A DNA stretch of 6,557 bases from NCBI GenBank assembly GCA_031283145.1, contig JAITCJ010000094.1, forward strand, positions 1-6,557, in the 5' to 3' direction. The DNA comes from Holophagales bacterium (GTDB lineage Bacteria; Acidobacteriota; Holophagae; Holophagales; Holophagaceae). The translations under genes and the position numbers were made by a program. Below the pieces are notes generated by a model. It had not been told where the DNA came from, made no database searches, and was given only the letters and a program-made list of their open reading frames with translations. Of the stretch, positions 5,862 through 6,557 are shown piece by piece; positions within the stretch are counted from its first letter, which is position 1, and each line of letters opens with the position of its first letter.

Positions 5862-6092
5862 ATGCGTTCAAAGATTATTCTTACTTCTTTCTTTTTTGCC
5901 ATCGCAAGCATATATGCTTTCCCCCAGACGACCAGGGGTGAATCCGCTATCAGCGGCAAAGACGCGGTAGTATCTATCGCCAAGTTGTCGGATAAAAGCA
6001 ATGCCGGACGGCTGACCGGAAATGTCGGCTACACCAAATGCCGCCAAGTGGTCTCTATCCCGTATATAAGTTTGGTTTTGATCCGGAAATAA
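5862..6092 (+). CDS. Hypothetical 76-residue exported peptide upstream of ruvX
   Basis: The N terminus looks like a Sec signal: MRSK followed by the hydrophobic IILTSFFFAIASIYAF, with possible cleavage after IYA (residue 19). The rest, about 57 residues, is polar and glycine/serine-rich (GESAISGKDAVVSIAKLSDK, GRLTGNVGYTKC) and ends with VVSIPYISLVLIRK. One cysteine lies well inside the chain, so there is no lipobox. ATG 5862 has GAGGT 5 nt upstream; an in-frame GTG at 5850 is less likely. The stop is 11 nt before ruvX, so co-transcription is probable. I recognise no family. The weak, polar C-terminal half could mean a degraded or frameshifted gene, or the frame may be spurious, although signal-like N terminus, ribosome site and tight spacing argue for translation. 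Confidence 0.5.
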   Translation: MRSKIILTSFFFAIASIYAFPQTTRGESAISGKDAVVSIAKLSDKSNAGRLTGNVGYTKCRQVVSIPYISLVLIRK

Positions 6093-6103
6093 ACAGGTGT
6101 TAT

Positions 6104-6557
6104 ATGCGCTGGATGGCTATTGACCATGGAACCAAAAGGATTGGAATAGCCTTTTGTGACGAAATGGAAATTGTTTCCAGTCCTTACGCTGTCTGGCCGA
6201 TGGAAGAGTCTGAAACACTGGAAAAATTGGCTGAACTGGCAAAGACCGAGAACGCTCAGGCCATTCTGGTCGGTTTGCCCCTCCACAAAGATGGCAATGA
6301 ATCCAGCACTGCGGCCTCAGCCAGGGATTTTGGGCGAGCATTGGCCGCGCGGACAAATTTGCCTCTGGTATTTATAAATGAGCATCTGACGAGTTCCGAA
6401 GCCAAGAGACTTTTGACTCAGAGCGGCTTAAAACCCAAAGACCACAGCGCCAAACTTGACGCCGCCGCGGCGGCGGTGATGCTGCGGGAACATCTCGAAA
6501 GCAGACGGAATCAGGCCGTGGATACACCATTTCAAGCGTTTCAGACATTAAACGGGC
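6104..6557 (+). CDS. ruvX: RuvX/YqgF family putative pre-16S rRNA nuclease (Holliday junction resolvase-like), 3' end cut off
   Basis: RNase H-fold nuclease of the YqgF family, linked in E. coli to 16S rRNA 5'-end maturation and historically annotated as a Holliday junction resolvase. Visible motifs: MAIDHGTKRIGIAFCD (4-19), whose first Asp is the metal-binding residue at the tip of strand 1; VGLPLHKDG (about 60-70), matching the family VGLPlnmdG; NEHLTSSEA (about 93-101), with the conserved acidic residue in the family D/N-E-R-L-T-T motif; and KLDAAAAAVMLREHLE near the end, matching the conserved helix with the last catalytic Asp. 151 codons are visible without a stop, while most members have 138-160 residues, so little is missing. 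ATG 6104 (MRWMAIDHG) matches the usual family start and has AGGTG 4 nt upstream; ATG 6113 is an alternative. Probably co-transcribed with the small ORF 11 nt before it. Confidence 0.93.
   Translation, partial: MRWMAIDHGTKRIGIAFCDEMEIVSSPYAVWPMEESETLEKLAELAKTENAQAILVGLPLHKDGNESSTAASARDFGRALAARTNLPLVFINEHLTSSEAKRLLTQSGLKPKDHSAKLDAAAAAVMLREHLESRRNQAVDTPFQAFQTLNG

Noticed and set aside
6029..6356. Minus-strand open frames of 79-85 codons
   Set aside because: Antisense to ruvX, whose plus-strand product has all family motifs.

Overview
This looks like chromosomal housekeeping DNA from a Gram-negative bacterium. The RNase E core is nearly residue-for-residue collinear with the Escherichia coli enzyme. 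UbiE/MenG, a VLCAD-like acyl-CoA dehydrogenase, an exported small protein and RuvX/YqgF fit a respiring proteobacterium or a related lineage such as a former deltaproteobacterium. Base composition is moderate with no obvious foreign island. I cannot name the genus.

Layout, left to right. Positions 1-2108 (minus) hold a 3'-truncated RNase E gene: complete catalytic core and at least 219 residues of Lys/Ala/Pro/Ser-rich tail running off the left edge. Positions 2109-2506 are a spacer with a minus-strand terminator (2231-2268) and a possible short reading frame ending just before it. Positions 2507-4264 (minus) encode a 585-residue acyl-CoA dehydrogenase. Positions 4265-4576 are a divergent promoter region with several inverted repeats. 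Positions 4577-5305 (plus) encode the UbiE/MenG quinone methyltransferase from a GTG start. Positions 5328-5681 (minus), convergent with it, encode a small exported protein of unknown function. A short spacer with a tandem repeat and a hairpin follows. Positions 5862-6092 (plus) may encode a 76-residue exported peptide. Positions 6104 to the right edge (plus) hold most of ruvX (yqgF).

Functional links. The acyl-CoA dehydrogenase passes electrons through ETF and ETF:quinone oxidoreductase into the quinone pool, and UbiE/MenG makes the last C-methylation of that quinone; the two genes are divergent and share one control region. RNase E and RuvX are general RNA and DNA metabolism genes without an evident link to these. 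There is no CRISPR array, insertion sequence, tRNA, rRNA or phage gene. I did not find a convincing new multi-gene system. The least explained parts are the RNase E tail, the inverted repeats between the divergent genes, the two small exported proteins and the short frame before the terminator.
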